Below, one piece after another: positions 1 to 9,513 of a DNA stretch of 64,000 bases (position 1 is its first letter; every line of letters starts with the position of its first letter). The notes beneath the pieces are model-generated. The model worked only from the letters and a program-made list of their open reading frames with translations, did no database searches and was not told where the DNA came from. Both the position numbers and the translations under genes were made by a program. Location of the stretch: the NCBI RefSeq assembly GCF_018881965.1, contig NZ_JACVPI010000001.1:1680018-1744017 (forward strand), written 5' to 3'. Source of the stretch: Polynucleobacter sp. JS-Polo-80-F4. GTDB lineage: Bacteria > Pseudomonadota > Gammaproteobacteria > Burkholderiales > Burkholderiaceae.

Positions 1-614
1 CGCTCAGCATTTTGGTTGTATTGCAAAGAAAAAGTTGGATCGCTGTAAAGATCTATGGCGCCAAAGCAATGCAAGGTTTCATGTGCAATGGTTGAGGCAG
101 TCTCGTAAGACCCTTCAAAAGTTTTGTAAACCAAAAATCCCTCAATATCTTTCGAGGAGGGTTCCGCATAGGATCGGCCAGATTTATTGGCATAGACGGC
201 GACCAGTATCGAATCAAAGGCCACGTGATCTTGAGCCCATTTCTTAAACTGCCTATTGGATTTAAATCCGGATAGCTTGACGGCATCATTAACAATATTG
301 CTGCTGTAGTTACCGTACCCTGGAATTTTTGCGACGATGACATCTCGACTGTTGATATTGCTTTCTTCAATGAAGGTAAGGGGCTTCCCAAGCTTTGCAG
401 CGCGCTGAATAAGCCATTTATGGGCAAGCTCAGACTTTTTGAGCATGGACTTCTTCTCATTCATCTTCCAGGGGTTGCCAGGCTCCGCAATGAAAATGTT
501 ATAGACGAAAACGGTGCCAGTGAGGGTTCGGGCTGTCCCATAATCCCTCAATTGGGCATAGCAGCTACCTGCCCAAAGGCAAAGAAGCGCCGTCAAAAGA
601 GAATACTTTTTCAT
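1..614 (-). CDS. putative secreted zinc metalloprotease, 3' end outside window
   Basis: Open from an ATG at 614 to the window edge, giving 204 complete codons with no stop. Residues 1-20 form a signal peptide (Lys-Lys start, Leu-rich core, CYA|Q cleavage), so the product is probably exported. Residues 178-188 read HETLHCFGAID, an HExxHxxGxxD motif: three zinc ligands (H178, H182, D188) plus the catalytic Glu179, as in snapalysin-type metzincins and related families. The start follows the stop of the DUF350 gene by one base, so the two are probably co-transcribed. The family cannot be named further and the C-terminus is missing. The motif is directly visible; protease activity is inferred. Confidence 0.7.
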   Translation of the reverse strand, partial: MKKYSLLTALLCLWAGSCYAQLRDYGTARTLTGTVFVYNIFIAEPGNPWKMNEKKSMLKKSELAHKWLIQRAAKLGKPLTFIEESNINSRDVIVAKIPGYGNYSSNIVNDAVKLSGFKSNRQFKKWAQDHVAFDSILVAVYANKSGRSYAEPSSKDIEGFLVYKTFEGSYETASTIAHETLHCFGAIDLYSDPTFSLQYNQNAE

Positions 615-615
615 G

Positions 616-1137
616 CTAATGAATTGTTAGGGGAACTATTGTGCTGGTAACCATTTCAATGCCGGGTGCAAGAAAGGTTGCGGTAGAGATAATGACTGCA
701 GTAAATACCAGCGCTACTGCAATATTGCCATTCTCAATTTCGGCAATCTCATCTAGCTCTGCTGTAATTCTGGAATAAATTTCCAGTGAAATGATTAGAC
801 TCAAAATAGAGAGTACAAAAGAAACCAAAAACTGCAACCCAATTAAACCCATGGAAATGAGCACGTCAGCAAACTGTGGATCATCCGCATGAATAAAGGC
901 TTGTAAATAAGTGATGCCCGATGACATGGAATTTTTCATCATGATCGTCATCGCCAAGATATATCCAACAAAGCAAATGGCGTTTGAAATGCTCCTGTTC
1001 TTAAGGCCATTGTTTAGATGAAATCTTTTGGAGCTAATGTTAGACATTACCCAACAGGTCATCATCAGTGCGGCTATGGAGACAATGAGGGATACGATGA
1101 GATAGACAGCTCCAGATGCTAATGCAAGGTAATCCAT
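616..1137 (-). CDS. DUF350 (YjfL-like) inner-membrane protein
   Basis: A 173-residue protein with four hydrophobic segments and the ENGNIAVA signature near the C-terminus typical of DUF350/YjfL membrane proteins, whose biochemical role is unknown. An in-frame ATG six codons upstream (1155) exists, but GGAG sits seven bases before the ATG at 1137, so that start is preferred. It is the first gene of a two-gene unit with the secreted metalloprotease and diverges from the STAND NTPase gene across about 150 bp. In other genomes I recall DUF350 genes beside PspA-like and polyamine-synthase-like genes, which suggests an envelope-stress role; that is inference. Confidence 0.75.
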   Translation of the reverse strand: MDYLALASGAVYLIVSLIVSIAALMMTCWVMSNISSKRFHLNNGLKNRSISNAICFVGYILAMTIMMKNSMSSGITYLQAFIHADDPQFADVLISMGLIGLQFLVSFVLSILSLIISLEIYSRITAELDEIAEIENGNIAVALVFTAVIISTATFLAPGIEMVTSTIVPLTIH

Positions 1138-1288
1138 TGTTAAATCTCCATTCATAATTTGCGTGCCATCCAGTTTGGATGGGCTTAATAGTGAGCAGTG
1201 TATCCAAATCGTAAAGTTCCTGGAAGTAGAAAATCTTTATAAATTACCTATAGAATTCAGAAACAGTATTAAATACTAGGGTTTCCCC

Positions 1289-4200
1289 ATGCAAAACCGC
1301 TCTATCCGCATCTTCTTATCTTCGACCTTTAGGGATTACGGGGAAGAGCGTGATTTATTGGTACGTAAAGTCTTTCCTAATTTGCGGGCTAAGCTTAAAG
1401 ATCGCTTTGTCGAGTTGGTTGACGTTGATCTTCGCTGGGGCATTACAGTGCAGCAGGCAGAACGGGGTGAAGTGTTACCCATTTGTCTGGCGGAGATCGA
1501 CAGGGCCAGACCTTTCTTTGTAGGGATGTTAGGTGATCGCTATGGCTGGATCCCTCCCAAAGATGCGTATGCTCCTGACTTGGTCGAGCGCCAACCTTGG
1601 TTAGATAGTCACCGTGGTGGCAAAAGTGTTACCGAACTCGAGATGCTCCATGGAGTTCTTAATAATCCCAAGATGGCTGGCAGGGCGCTGTTTTACTTCA
1701 GATCATCAAGCTATGCCAAGCAAAAGGGTGGGGTTTATTTACCTGAGTCGCCAGCAGATCACGAGCGCCAACAAAAGCTCAAAGCACGCATTAGTAAACA
1801 CCGCTTCCCGGTAGTGCGCTATCAGAACCCAGAGGCCTTTGCCAAGCGCCTTGAAAAAGACCTCTGGAAACTATTGGATAAAGAGTTCCCTGCCAGCAGT
1901 GTTCCTGATGCCTATACCAGGGAAGGACTCAAGCATGAGTCATATGCTGCCCCCAGAAGAAGACTCTATCTTGGTGGCGAAAAATACCTCGCTGCACTTG
2001 GTAAAGCAGTTCAAAACAAAGAGAGCAAGATCCTCATTGTTGGCTCTTCAGGTGGCGGTAAGAGCGCGTTAATAGCCAACTGGCTGCAAAGCTACCGAGC
2101 TAAACACCCCAAACACCTGGTCTTTGAGTACTACTTAGGGGCTAGCACTGACTCAGCCGACCCAGCGGTATTAGTAAGACGCCTTATTGAGACCATTAAG
2201 CGCATTACTGGCAGTAATGAAGAAGTTGCAGGTGATCCCCAAAAACTGTATGACAGCTTGCCTGCTTGGCTGGCAGCAGCGAGCGCCTATGCTGGCAAGC
2301 GCAAGACGAGTTGGGTGATCGCACTGGACTCTTTAAATAGTCTGACGCAATTGCAGGATCTACGTTGGCTACCGCAACATCTACCGCCTCACATTACCTT
2401 GATGATCTCTACTCTTCCCGGGGAGGTGAATGCGGCATTGCTGACCAAGGTGGATAAAAAACAGCGTTGGCACACCATCCAAGTAAAGCCTCTAACAAGC
2501 GCCGAGCGTAAGAACCTTTTAGTTACTTACCTTGCTAAGTACAACAAAACCTTAGCCCCAGACTTGCTCAAACAAGCCTTAGCGCACCCCTTATCCAATA
2601 ACCCACTGTTCATCCGAACCTTGGCTGAAGAGCTACGCTTGTTTGGAGTCCATGAAGAGTTGCAAAAGCGCTTAAAGCACTACCTCACCAGTAAAACCAT
2701 TGATGATCTGTTCGAGCGGGTGCTCAAACGCGTTGAAGGTGATAGCGGCAAACAAGCAGTGCAACTTGCCATGCAATCGATCTGGGCTGCGCGAGCAGGT
2801 CTGACTGAAAAAGAAATCTTAGCCATCGTAGGACTCAAACCAGCAACCTGGGCTCCGATCCGCAATGCCCTAGATGAATGTCTTTTAGAGTCCAATGGCA
2901 AGATCACCTTTGCACATGACTACATGCGTATAGCAGTCAAAGACAGATTCCTCAAAACCAAGCAGCTCCAAAAACAAGCCCACATTGATTTAGCGAAGTA
3001 CTTCCAAAAACAAATAGCAGACGCAAGAAGAGCAGAAGAAGAGCCCTACCAATGGCAGCGTGCAGAGGAGTGGGATAGTTTGAGGAAGTGTTTAGTTGAT
3101 AAGGGCGTGTTCGATTACTTACTAAGGCGTAAAGATCGAAGTGAAATCTTGGCTTACTGGTTAGATGTCCAAAAGCAACTTGATTGCCGTATAGATGGTG
3201 AGATCAAAAAATTATTACGCAAATGGAAGCTGATCAAAGGTAGCGTAGATGATGCGAGGTTAATATATGGAGTGGCCGACTTTTTAAGGTATTCAAGTTT
3301 GCATGGAGTGGCCCTTCAATTTGGTGAGTTGGCACTCCAATTAATTCAGGAAACCCTGGGTGCCAAGCATCCGGAATACTTTAAGGCAGGTATATTAATT
3401 GGCGATCTCTTAATTGCAGAATCTCAGTACGACAAAGCACGGAAGTTCATTGAAAAACTTTTAAAGCAGGCTGAGAAAATATTTGGCAAAACAAGTCTGC
3501 AAGTAGCTGAGTTAACCAATTGCCTTAGCACTATGTATTACGGTGCAAGTGATTACATTAAAGCAAGTGCATTGACTAAGGCAACCATTGAAATGCGCAG
3601 CAAGCTATTGGGAAATTCTCATCCCGATACTGTAACGGCTAGAAATAATCTGGCCAACATACAAGAGGCTATGAGTGAGTTTGAGAGTGCCATAGCATTA
3701 CATCAAGACTGTTTGGCGCGCTACCGTCAGATTTATGGTGCTCAGAGTTCTTGGTATGCATTAAGTTTGAATAATCTTGCTAGCGCTCTCGAGAAAGCAG
3801 GAAAACTTGATGAAGCGGTTCAGTATTTTAGGCAGTCCATTCAAATTTATGAGGATTTGCTAGGTCCATATTCTTCAGACATCTTGTTGCCTATTTCAAA
3901 TCTTGGCTTATTACTGCCAAAGCTTGGCATGGAGAAGGAGGGTGTCGAGCTATGTCGCAGGGCATTGCAGATTTGCGAACGAGTTTTTGGTGAGAATAAC
4001 GCAGAGACCGCGCGGCTACTCATCAATATTGCCTCACTTCTATATGATCCAGTTGAGAGAAAGCCGCTGATTTTACGCGCCTACCGTATATGTCAAGATA
4101 TGCTGGGTGAGCATCGTATTACAGCAGTTTGCCTCTCCTTTTTAGCGTCAATCTATGATCAAGAGGATGATCTTGACCTAGCGGAAAAATATTACTTAGA

Positions 4201-4927
4201 GTCTCTTGAGATGGCGCAGCGGATCTACGGAGACGAGGGATATATTACCGCTGACTGTATGTTTAACGTCGGAAACTTCTACTCCAATAACTTTACGGAT
4301 GTCACTGATACTGCCCTGAAATACTACAGGCGCGCTCTGGAAATTAAGCAAATTAGGGTGGGGGTCGATAGCCCTCATTTATGCCCCGTTATGTTTGCTA
4401 TTGCCGATGCAGAAGAAAATTTAGAGCAATTCGAGCAAGCCAAAAAAATCTATCAGGAAATTTATAGAATCATTGAAAAGAACTTTGGTTTGGAGAGTAT
4501 TCAGATCATTAATTGTCTAGCGCGTTTGGCTGACATTGATGAGAGAGATAAACAATATCAATCTGCCGAGGAGCTTTATTTAAGGGCTTATCGCTTATCT
4601 TCTTCGCACTATGGTGAGTCTGCTGATCTTACGGGAATTTTGAGTGAGCGACTTGGCAGGCTTTATCTAACTACACGCAGATTTGATCAATCTGAGAAAT
4701 ATCTCAACGAAGCCCTGAAAATTACCCAGAAATGCCATGGTAAGCATTCGGCTGAAAATATCAGCCCCCTGAAAAACCTGGCCAATCTCTTGATCATTCA
4801 AGGGAATGGCGTGGCGGCCCGACCGCTCCTGGATCAAGCCTTATTGCTAGCAAAAGCCAATGATTCGGACGATTTGCCTAAGCTTGAGAAGCTTGTTGAA
4901 AAATTAAACGCCTTAAACGGAAAATAG
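1289..4927 (+). CDS. DUF4062-NACHT-like STAND NTPase with TPR array
   Basis: A 1212-residue protein of three parts. Residues 6-90 are a DUF4062 domain, a TIR-like fold family: FLSSTFRDYGEERDLL, DLRWGIT at 47-53 and FVGMLGDRYGWIPP at 77-90. A STAND/NACHT-like ATPase follows, with Walker A GSSGGGKS at 252-259 and Walker B WVIALDS ending near D347-S348. From about residue 670 to 1190 there are about ten repeats of roughly 42 residues of the kinesin-light-chain/TPR_12 type. The same order is found in eukaryotic nephrocystin-3. STAND proteins with a sensor repeat array and an N-terminal effector act in antiviral immunity in bacteria (Avs, bNACHT); such a role here is inference. A weak AGGG precedes the ATG. 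It stands alone between a divergent operon and tRNA-Val. Confidence 0.85.
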   Translation: MQNRSIRIFLSSTFRDYGEERDLLVRKVFPNLRAKLKDRFVELVDVDLRWGITVQQAERGEVLPICLAEIDRARPFFVGMLGDRYGWIPPKDAYAPDLVERQPWLDSHRGGKSVTELEMLHGVLNNPKMAGRALFYFRSSSYAKQKGGVYLPESPADHERQQKLKARISKHRFPVVRYQNPEAFAKRLEKDLWKLLDKEFPASSVPDAYTREGLKHESYAAPRRRLYLGGEKYLAALGKAVQNKESKILIVGSSGGGKSALIANWLQSYRAKHPKHLVFEYYLGASTDSADPAVLVRRLIETIKRITGSNEEVAGDPQKLYDSLPAWLAAASAYAGKRKTSWVIALDSLNSLTQLQDLRWLPQHLPPHITLMISTLPGEVNAALLTKVDKKQRWHTIQVKPLTSAERKNLLVTYLAKYNKTLAPDLLKQALAHPLSNNPLFIRTLAEELRLFGVHEELQKRLKHYLTSKTIDDLFERVLKRVEGDSGKQAVQLAMQSIWAARAGLTEKEILAIVGLKPATWAPIRNALDECLLESNGKITFAHDYMRIAVKDRFLKTKQLQKQAHIDLAKYFQKQIADARRAEEEPYQWQRAEEWDSLRKCLVDKGVFDYLLRRKDRSEILAYWLDVQKQLDCRIDGEIKKLLRKWKLIKGSVDDARLIYGVADFLRYSSLHGVALQFGELALQLIQETLGAKHPEYFKAGILIGDLLIAESQYDKARKFIEKLLKQAEKIFGKTSLQVAELTNCLSTMYYGASDYIKASALTKATIEMRSKLLGNSHPDTVTARNNLANIQEAMSEFESAIALHQDCLARYRQIYGAQSSWYALSLNNLASALEKAGKLDEAVQYFRQSIQIYEDLLGPYSSDILLPISNLGLLLPKLGMEKEGVELCRRALQICERVFGENNAETARLLINIASLLYDPVERKPLILRAYRICQDMLGEHRITAVCLSFLASIYDQEDDLDLAEKYYLESLEMAQRIYGDEGYITADCMFNVGNFYSNNFTDVTDTALKYYRRALEIKQIRVGVDSPHLCPVMFAIADAEENLEQFEQAKKIYQEIYRIIEKNFGLESIQIINCLARLADIDERDKQYQSAEELYLRAYRLSSSHYGESADLTGILSERLGRLYLTTRRFDQSEKYLNEALKITQKCHGKHSAENISPLKNLANLLIIQGNGVAARPLLDQALLLAKANDSDDLPKLEKLVEKLNALNGK

Positions 4928-4999
4928 ACGGTCTGAGTCTACGCTGCTAGTGATTATGAAAATCGCCAAATTTCATCAATAGGGTAAAATTCCGGCATT

Positions 5000-5076
5000 A
5001 GGCTCGTAGCTCAGCTGGTTAGAGCACCACCTTGACATGGTGGGGGTCGTTGGTTCGAGTCCAATCGAGCCTACCA
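5000..5076 (+). tRNA. tRNA-Val(GAC)
   Basis: A 77-nt cloverleaf ending in encoded CCA. The acceptor stem AGGCTCG pairs fully with CGAGCCT, the D arm is GCTC/GAGC, the anticodon stem CCACC/GGTGG encloses loop TTGACAT with anticodon GAC, and the T loop is GTTCGAGTC. It lies 72 bp after the STAND gene and 131 bp before thrS. Confidence 0.95.
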
Positions 5077-5127
5077 ACGAATAAGACCCAAAAGAAGCGC
5101 CGAGGTATTTATTCGGCTTTCAAAGAG

Positions 5128-5162
5128 GCGCGGATGCCCAAAAGCTACCGCGCTTTCTTTTT
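5128..5162 (+). terminator. rho-independent terminator or attenuator between tRNA-Val and thrS
   Basis: Stem GCGCGG (5128-5133) pairs with CCGCGC (5148-5153), followed by TTTCTTTTT. It lies 52 bp past the tRNA and 46 bp before thrS, so it probably ends tRNA-Val transcription. It could also act as an attenuator in a thrS leader. Confidence 0.6.
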
Positions 5163-5207
5163 GGGGCGATGTATTAAGTGAAATGTAGTTAATAAGATGG
5201 AGTCGTC

Positions 5208-7130
5208 ATGCTTGTAGTTACTCTGCCCGATGGATCAAAACGTGAGTTTGAGGCACCAGTTCGCGTAGCGGATGTTGCGCAAAGCATCGGTAGCGGTCTT
5301 GCGAAAGCCGCTTTAGGCGGCATAGTCGATGGCAAGATGGTCGATACCAGCTTTGTAATCGATAAAGATAGTCAACTCGCAATCATTACTGACAAGAGTC
5401 CAGAGGCGCTGGAGATTGTGCGTCACTCCACTGCTCACTTATTGGCTTACGCTGTAAAAGAATTATTTCCAGAAGCGCAAGTAACGATTGGCCCAGTGAT
5501 CGAGAATGGTTTTTACTATGACTTCTCATATCACCGTCCATTTACTCCAGATGACTTAGTTGCTTTAGAAAAGAAAATGACTGAGCTCGCTAAAAAAGAT
5601 GAGCCGGTAACCCGCACTGTGATGCCACGCGATGACGCGGTAGAGTTTTTCAAGAAGCAGGGCGAAAACTACAAAGCAGAATTGATTGCCAGTATTCCTC
5701 AGGATGAAGATGTGTCCTTATATGCAGAGGGCAAGTTCACTGATTTATGCCGTGGCCCACACGTGCCATCCACCGGCAAGCTCAAGGTATTCAAGCTGAT
5801 GAAGCTTGCTGGGGCTTACTGGCGTGGCGATAGCAAGAATGAGATGTTACAGCGTATCTACGGTACTGCCTGGCTACGCAAAGAAGATCAAGACGCTTAC
5901 TTGCATATGCTTGAAGAGTCTGAGAAGCGCGACCACCGTCGCCTTGGTAAGCAACTTGATTTATTCCATTTCCAGGAAGAGGCGCCAGGTTTAATTTTCT
6001 GGCATCCAAAGGGCTGGTCAATCTGGCAAGAGGTTGAACAATACATGCGTCGCGTGTATCAGCAAGAAGGCTATCAAGAAGTCAAGGCACCACAGATTTT
6101 GGATCGTGCGCTTTGGGAGAAGTCTGGCCACTGGGAAAACTACAAAGAGAATATGTTTACGACTGAGTCGGAGAATCGTGCTTATGCATTAAAGCCGATG
6201 AACTGCCCAGGACACGTACAAATTTATAACTCTGGTTTGCACAGTTATCGTGAGTTGCCATTACGTTTTGGTGAGTTTGGACAATGCCACCGCAATGAAC
6301 CATCCGGTGCATTGCATGGTTTGATGCGTGTGCGCGGATTCACACAAGACGATGGTCATATTTTCTGTACAGAAGATCAAATTCAGTCTGAAGTCGCTAA
6401 CTTTGATAAAGCAGTGCGTGCCGTTTATCAAGATTTTGGCTTTACCGAAGTGGCCGTCAAGCTGGCTTTGCGACCAGCCAAGCGCGTGGGCGATGATGCC
6501 ATTTGGGATAAAGCAGAAGAAGCCCTTCGTGGCGCTTTAAAGGCATCCGGTCAGGAATGGGAAGAGTTACCAGGCGAAGGTGCTTTTTACGGTCCGAAGA
6601 TCGAATACCACCTCAAGGACTCCATTGGGCGTACCTGGCAGTGCGGCACGATTCAGGTGGATTTCTCAATGCCTGCCCGTTTGGGTGCCGAATATGTGGC
6701 TGAAGACAATAGCCGTAAGACCCCGGTCATGCTCCATAGGGCAATTGTGGGCTCTTTAGAGCGTTTTATCGGTATTTTGATCGAAAATCATGCTGGAAAC
6801 ATGCCAGTTTGGCTGGCTCCAACCCAGGCTGTAGTGCTCAATATCTCCGGAAATTCTGCTGCATATGCACAACAAGTGCAGCAATTGCTGAAAAAACAAG
6901 GGTTTAGAGTCGAATCCGATTTGCGGAACGAGAAAATTACGTATAAAATACGCGAGCACGCATTACAGAAGATCCCATTTTTGCTAGTTGTAGGTGATAA
7001 AGAGTCTGAAAGTAATACGGTGGCCGTTCGTGCCCGTGGCGGAGTGGATTTAGGTGTAATGCCTCTTGATGCCTTCGTTGCCCGACTCCAGCAGGATATA
7101 TCCCAAAAAGTCGGACCCGAGCCTAGCTAG
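5208..7130 (+). CDS. thrS: threonine--tRNA ligase
   Basis: A 640-residue cytoplasmic class II synthetase that charges tRNA-Thr. The domain order is complete: an N-terminal TGS domain (about 1-60), an editing domain with HSTAHLL and CRGPHV, and the catalytic core with motif 2 [19 protein letters not shown]. Zinc ligands lie in MNCPGH, DDGH and MLHRA. The C-terminal anticodon-binding domain ends near [12 protein letters not shown] seven bases before the ATG supports the start. It heads the classic thrS-infC-rpmI-rplT-pheST-ihfA cluster. In E. coli thrS is autoregulated at its leader, but no obvious tRNA-mimic leader was recognised here. Confidence 0.97.
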   Translation: MLVVTLPDGSKREFEAPVRVADVAQSIGSGLAKAALGGIVDGKMVDTSFVIDKDSQLAIITDKSPEALEIVRHSTAHLLAYAVKELFPEAQVTIGPVIENGFYYDFSYHRPFTPDDLVALEKKMTELAKKDEPVTRTVMPRDDAVEFFKKQGENYKAELIASIPQDEDVSLYAEGKFTDLCRGPHVPSTGKLKVFKLMKLAGAYWRGDSKNEMLQRIYGTAWLRKEDQDAYLHMLEESEKRDHRRLGKQLDLFHFQEEAPGLIFWHPKGWSIWQEVEQYMRRVYQQEGYQEVKAPQILDRALWEKSGHWENYKENMFTTESENRAYALKPMNCPGHVQIYNSGLHSYRELPLRFGEFGQCHRNEPSGALHGLMRVRGFTQDDGHIFCTEDQIQSEVANFDKAVRAVYQDFGFTEVAVKLALRPAKRVGDDAIWDKAEEALRGALKASGQEWEELPGEGAFYGPKIEYHLKDSIGRTWQCGTIQVDFSMPARLGAEYVAEDNSRKTPVMLHRAIVGSLERFIGILIENHAGNMPVWLAPTQAVVLNISGNSAAYAQQVQQLLKKQGFRVESDLRNEKITYKIREHALQKIPFLLVVGDKESESNTVAVRARGGVDLGVMPLDAFVARLQQDISQKVGPEPS

Positions 7131-7172
7131 GGTTAGAACGGTTTTTATTGTTTTTTTATAGGAATTAAGAAG

Positions 7173-7697
7173 ATCGCTACTGAAAAATTGCAGCGCATTA
7201 ACCGGGAAATTACTGCTCCTGAAGTGCGTTTGATTGGAATTGATGGAGAGCCCATCGGTGTAGTTAAGTTGAGTGAAGCCTTGGCTTTGGCAGAAGAGAA
7301 AGAAACCGACCTGGTTGAAATTGCTCCGACGGCTGTGCCACCTGTAGTCCGGATCATGGACTTCGGCAAATTCAAATACCAAGAAGCTAAGCGGATGCAT
7401 GAAGCGAAGCTGAAGCAAAAAGTAATTCAGGTGAAGGAAGTAAAGTTCCGCCCTGGTACTGATGATGGTGACTACGGTGTGAAGTTACGCAATCTAATCC
7501 GCTTTTTAGAAGATGGCGATAAGACAAAGATTACGCTGCGGTTTCGGGGTCGTGAAATGGCTCACCAAGAAATCGGAGTCAGAATGTTGGAGCGTTTGAA
7601 GTTGGACCTCGTTGAGTTTGGTCAAGTCGAACAGTTTCCAAAGATGGAAGGCCGCCAGATGGTGATGGTATTGGCCCCCATCCGTAAGGCTAAGTAA
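7173..7697 (+). CDS. infC: translation initiation factor IF-3, AUC start
   Basis: IF-3 binds the 30S subunit, blocks subunit joining and checks the start codon. The reading frame gives [12 protein letters not shown] followed by the N domain, the lysine-rich linker helix and the C domain ([18 protein letters not shown]). No ATG or GTG fits the N-terminus. An ATC at 7173, nine bases after AGGA, gives the family-typical start and 174 residues; a TTG at 7188 would cut into the conserved region. Rare AUU/AUC/AUA starts are known for infC and let IF-3 repress its own synthesis. It lies 42 bp after thrS. Confidence 0.93.
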   Translation: MATEKLQRINREITAPEVRLIGIDGEPIGVVKLSEALALAEEKETDLVEIAPTAVPPVVRIMDFGKFKYQEAKRMHEAKLKQKVIQVKEVKFRPGTDDGDYGVKLRNLIRFLEDGDKTKITLRFRGREMAHQEIGVRMLERLKLDLVEFGQVEQFPKMEGRQMVMVLAPIRKAK

Positions 7698-7726
7698 CTA
7701 GGTTCTACCTGGTTCTTATGTAGGGA

Positions 7727-7789
7727 GGCACTGAAAGGTGCCGGTAGTTTGAAGTGCTTCTAGGTACAGGAAGCGTAACCGTCGGTTAC
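7727..7789 (+). promoter_or_regulatory. hairpin-rich leader of rpmI-rplT
   Basis: The 127-bp gap between infC and rpmI is long for this tightly packed operon. It holds two clean hairpins: GGCAC/GTGCC (7727-7731 with 7738-7742) and GTAACC/GGTTAC (7775-7780 with 7784-7789, three-base loop). Ribosomal protein L20 is known to repress its own operon by binding leader RNA in other bacteria, so this may be an L20 control element. No sequence match to a known leader family was tested. Confidence 0.4.
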
Positions 7790-7824
7790 CACCTATGTTG
7801 CACAAGTAATTGAAGGGGTGCTTT

Positions 7825-8022
7825 ATGCCCAAGATGAAGAGCAAGAGTAGCGCTAAAAAGCGCTTCACGGTTCGCGCAGGCGGAACGATTAAACGAGGAC
7901 AGGCTTTCAAACGCCACATCCTCACTAAGAAGACCACAAAGAATAAGCGTCACCTCCGTGGTTCCACAGAAGTTGCGAAAGCTGACGTTAAGTCAATTCG
8001 CTCCATGCTTCCATACGCTTAA
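7825..8022 (+). CDS. rpmI: 50S ribosomal protein L35 (bL35)
   Basis: A 65-residue basic protein beginning [14 protein letters not shown], the normal bL35 start and length. An in-frame TTG five codons upstream would add MKGCF, which the family lacks. GGGG lies about eight bases before the ATG. It is part of the large subunit near the tRNA exit region. It is followed 25 bp later by rplT, as in almost all bacteria. Confidence 0.97.
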   Translation: MPKMKSKSSAKKRFTVRAGGTIKRGQAFKRHILTKKTTKNKRHLRGSTEVAKADVKSIRSMLPYA

Positions 8023-8047
8023 CCTCAGACTAGATTAGGAGAATTAA

Positions 8048-8413
8048 ATGCCAAGAGTCAAACGTGGGGTTACAGCAAGAGCCCGTCATAAGAAAATCAC
8101 CGATGCCGCTACAGGTTACCGTGGCCGTCGTAAGAACGTATTCCGTATTGCTAAGCAAGCGGTTATGCGTGCTGGTCAATATGCATATCGTGACCGTCGC
8201 AATAAGAAACGTGTATTCCGCGCTTTGTGGATTGCTCGTATCAACGCGGCAGTACGTCAGCATGACATGACCTATAGCGTATTCATGAATGGTATGAAGA
8301 AAGCTGCGATCGAACTCGACCGCAAAGTGCTTTCTGATATGGCCATTGCTGACAAAGCGGCTTTTGCTGCTTTGGTTACTCGGATCAAATCCGTAGTAAA
8401 CGCTGCAGCTTAA
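8048..8413 (+). CDS. rplT: 50S ribosomal protein L20 (bL20)
   Basis: A 121-residue, very basic protein ([17 protein letters not shown] start) needed early in 50S assembly and binding 23S rRNA through its long N-terminal helix. AGGAG sits six bases before the ATG. The C-terminal globular domain ([13 protein letters not shown] region) is the part that binds operator RNA in autoregulated operons, which fits the structured leader before rpmI. The length is close to the usual 117-120 residues. Confidence 0.97.
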   Translation: MPRVKRGVTARARHKKITDAATGYRGRRKNVFRIAKQAVMRAGQYAYRDRRNKKRVFRALWIARINAAVRQHDMTYSVFMNGMKKAAIELDRKVLSDMAIADKAAFAALVTRIKSVVNAAA

Positions 8414-8436
8414 TTAGTTTTCTAAACTAAGCTGCA

Positions 8437-9483
8437 ATGGTTTCTCTCGACCACATTGTCGAGGATGCTAAACGTGATTTCCTCGGAGCTGCCGATGCGG
8501 CAGCTCTAGAGGACGCGAAAGCCAAGTATCTCGGTAAGTCAGGTGTTCTCACTGAGCGTTTAAAAGCGCTTGGTGGAATGTCGCCTGAGGAGCGCAAGAG
8601 TGCTGGCGCCCAAATTAATCAAATCAAAACTCAAGTAGAAGCTGCATTACAAGAGCGTCGCCAAGCTTTGGCTGATGCTGTGTTGATGCAACGTCTTGCG
8701 GCGGAGTCTATCGACGTTTCCTTGCCTGGCCGTGGCCAGATAGTAGGTAGTCTGCATCCTGTGATGCGCACCTGGGAGCGCGTAGAAGAGATCTTCCGCT
8801 CAATCGGTTTTGATGTAGCAGATGGCCCTGAAATTGAAACCGATTGGTTTAATTTCACCGCCTTAAACAGTCCTGAGAATCATCCCGCACGCTCAATGCA
8901 GGATACGTTTTATATCGATGGCAAAGATTCCAATGAGAAGCCTTTGCTATTACGTACGCATACCAGCCCGATTCAGGTTCGCTATGCGAGCGAGCATGTA
9001 AAGAAATATGCTGATGCCGATGTCATGCCGCCAATCAAAGTGATTGCGCCTGGCAGAACCTATCGTGTAGACAGCGATGCAACGCATTCGCCAATGTTCC
9101 ATCAGGTTGAAGGTCTTTGGATTGCAGAAACAGTTTCTTTTGCTGATCTCAAAGGGGTCTACACCGATTTCTTGAGAACCTTCTTTGAAACGAATGAATT
9201 GCAAGTGCGTTTCCGTCCTTCCTATTTCCCATTCACTGAGCCATCAGCTGAGATTGATATGGCCTTTGGTAGCGGAAAGCTTGCTGGTCGTTGGTTAGAG
9301 ATCTCTGGAGCAGGGCAGGTTCATCCAAATGTATTGCGTAACATGGGTATTGATCCAGAGCGCTACACCGGCTTTGCCTTTGGTTCTGGTTTAGAGCGTT
9401 TAACAATGTTGCGTTACGGTGTTGATGACTTACGCCTCTTCTTTGAAAACGATCTTCGTTTCTTAGCGCAGTTCCCTGCATAA
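8437..9483 (+). CDS. pheS: phenylalanine--tRNA ligase alpha subunit
   Basis: A 348-residue alpha subunit of the heterotetrameric (alpha2beta2) synthetase that charges tRNA-Phe. The N-terminal coiled coil (about 1-90) grips the tRNA. The class II catalytic core follows, with motif 2 around [22 protein letters not shown] and motif 3 [19 protein letters not shown]. The start lies 23 bp after rplT with little ribosome-binding site visible. pheT follows 30 bp later. Confidence 0.97.
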   Translation: MVSLDHIVEDAKRDFLGAADAAALEDAKAKYLGKSGVLTERLKALGGMSPEERKSAGAQINQIKTQVEAALQERRQALADAVLMQRLAAESIDVSLPGRGQIVGSLHPVMRTWERVEEIFRSIGFDVADGPEIETDWFNFTALNSPENHPARSMQDTFYIDGKDSNEKPLLLRTHTSPIQVRYASEHVKKYADADVMPPIKVIAPGRTYRVDSDATHSPMFHQVEGLWIAETVSFADLKGVYTDFLRTFFETNELQVRFRPSYFPFTEPSAEIDMAFGSGKLAGRWLEISGAGQVHPNVLRNMGIDPERYTGFAFGSGLERLTMLRYGVDDLRLFFENDLRFLAQFPA

Positions 9484-9513
9484 CATTATCAATACTTAAT
9501 CTTAGATCGCGCT

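Noticed and set aside
53-460. A 135-residue minus-strand reading frame
   Set aside because: It lies in another frame inside the longer metalloprotease frame, which has a signal peptide, a metal motif and no stop over 204 codons.
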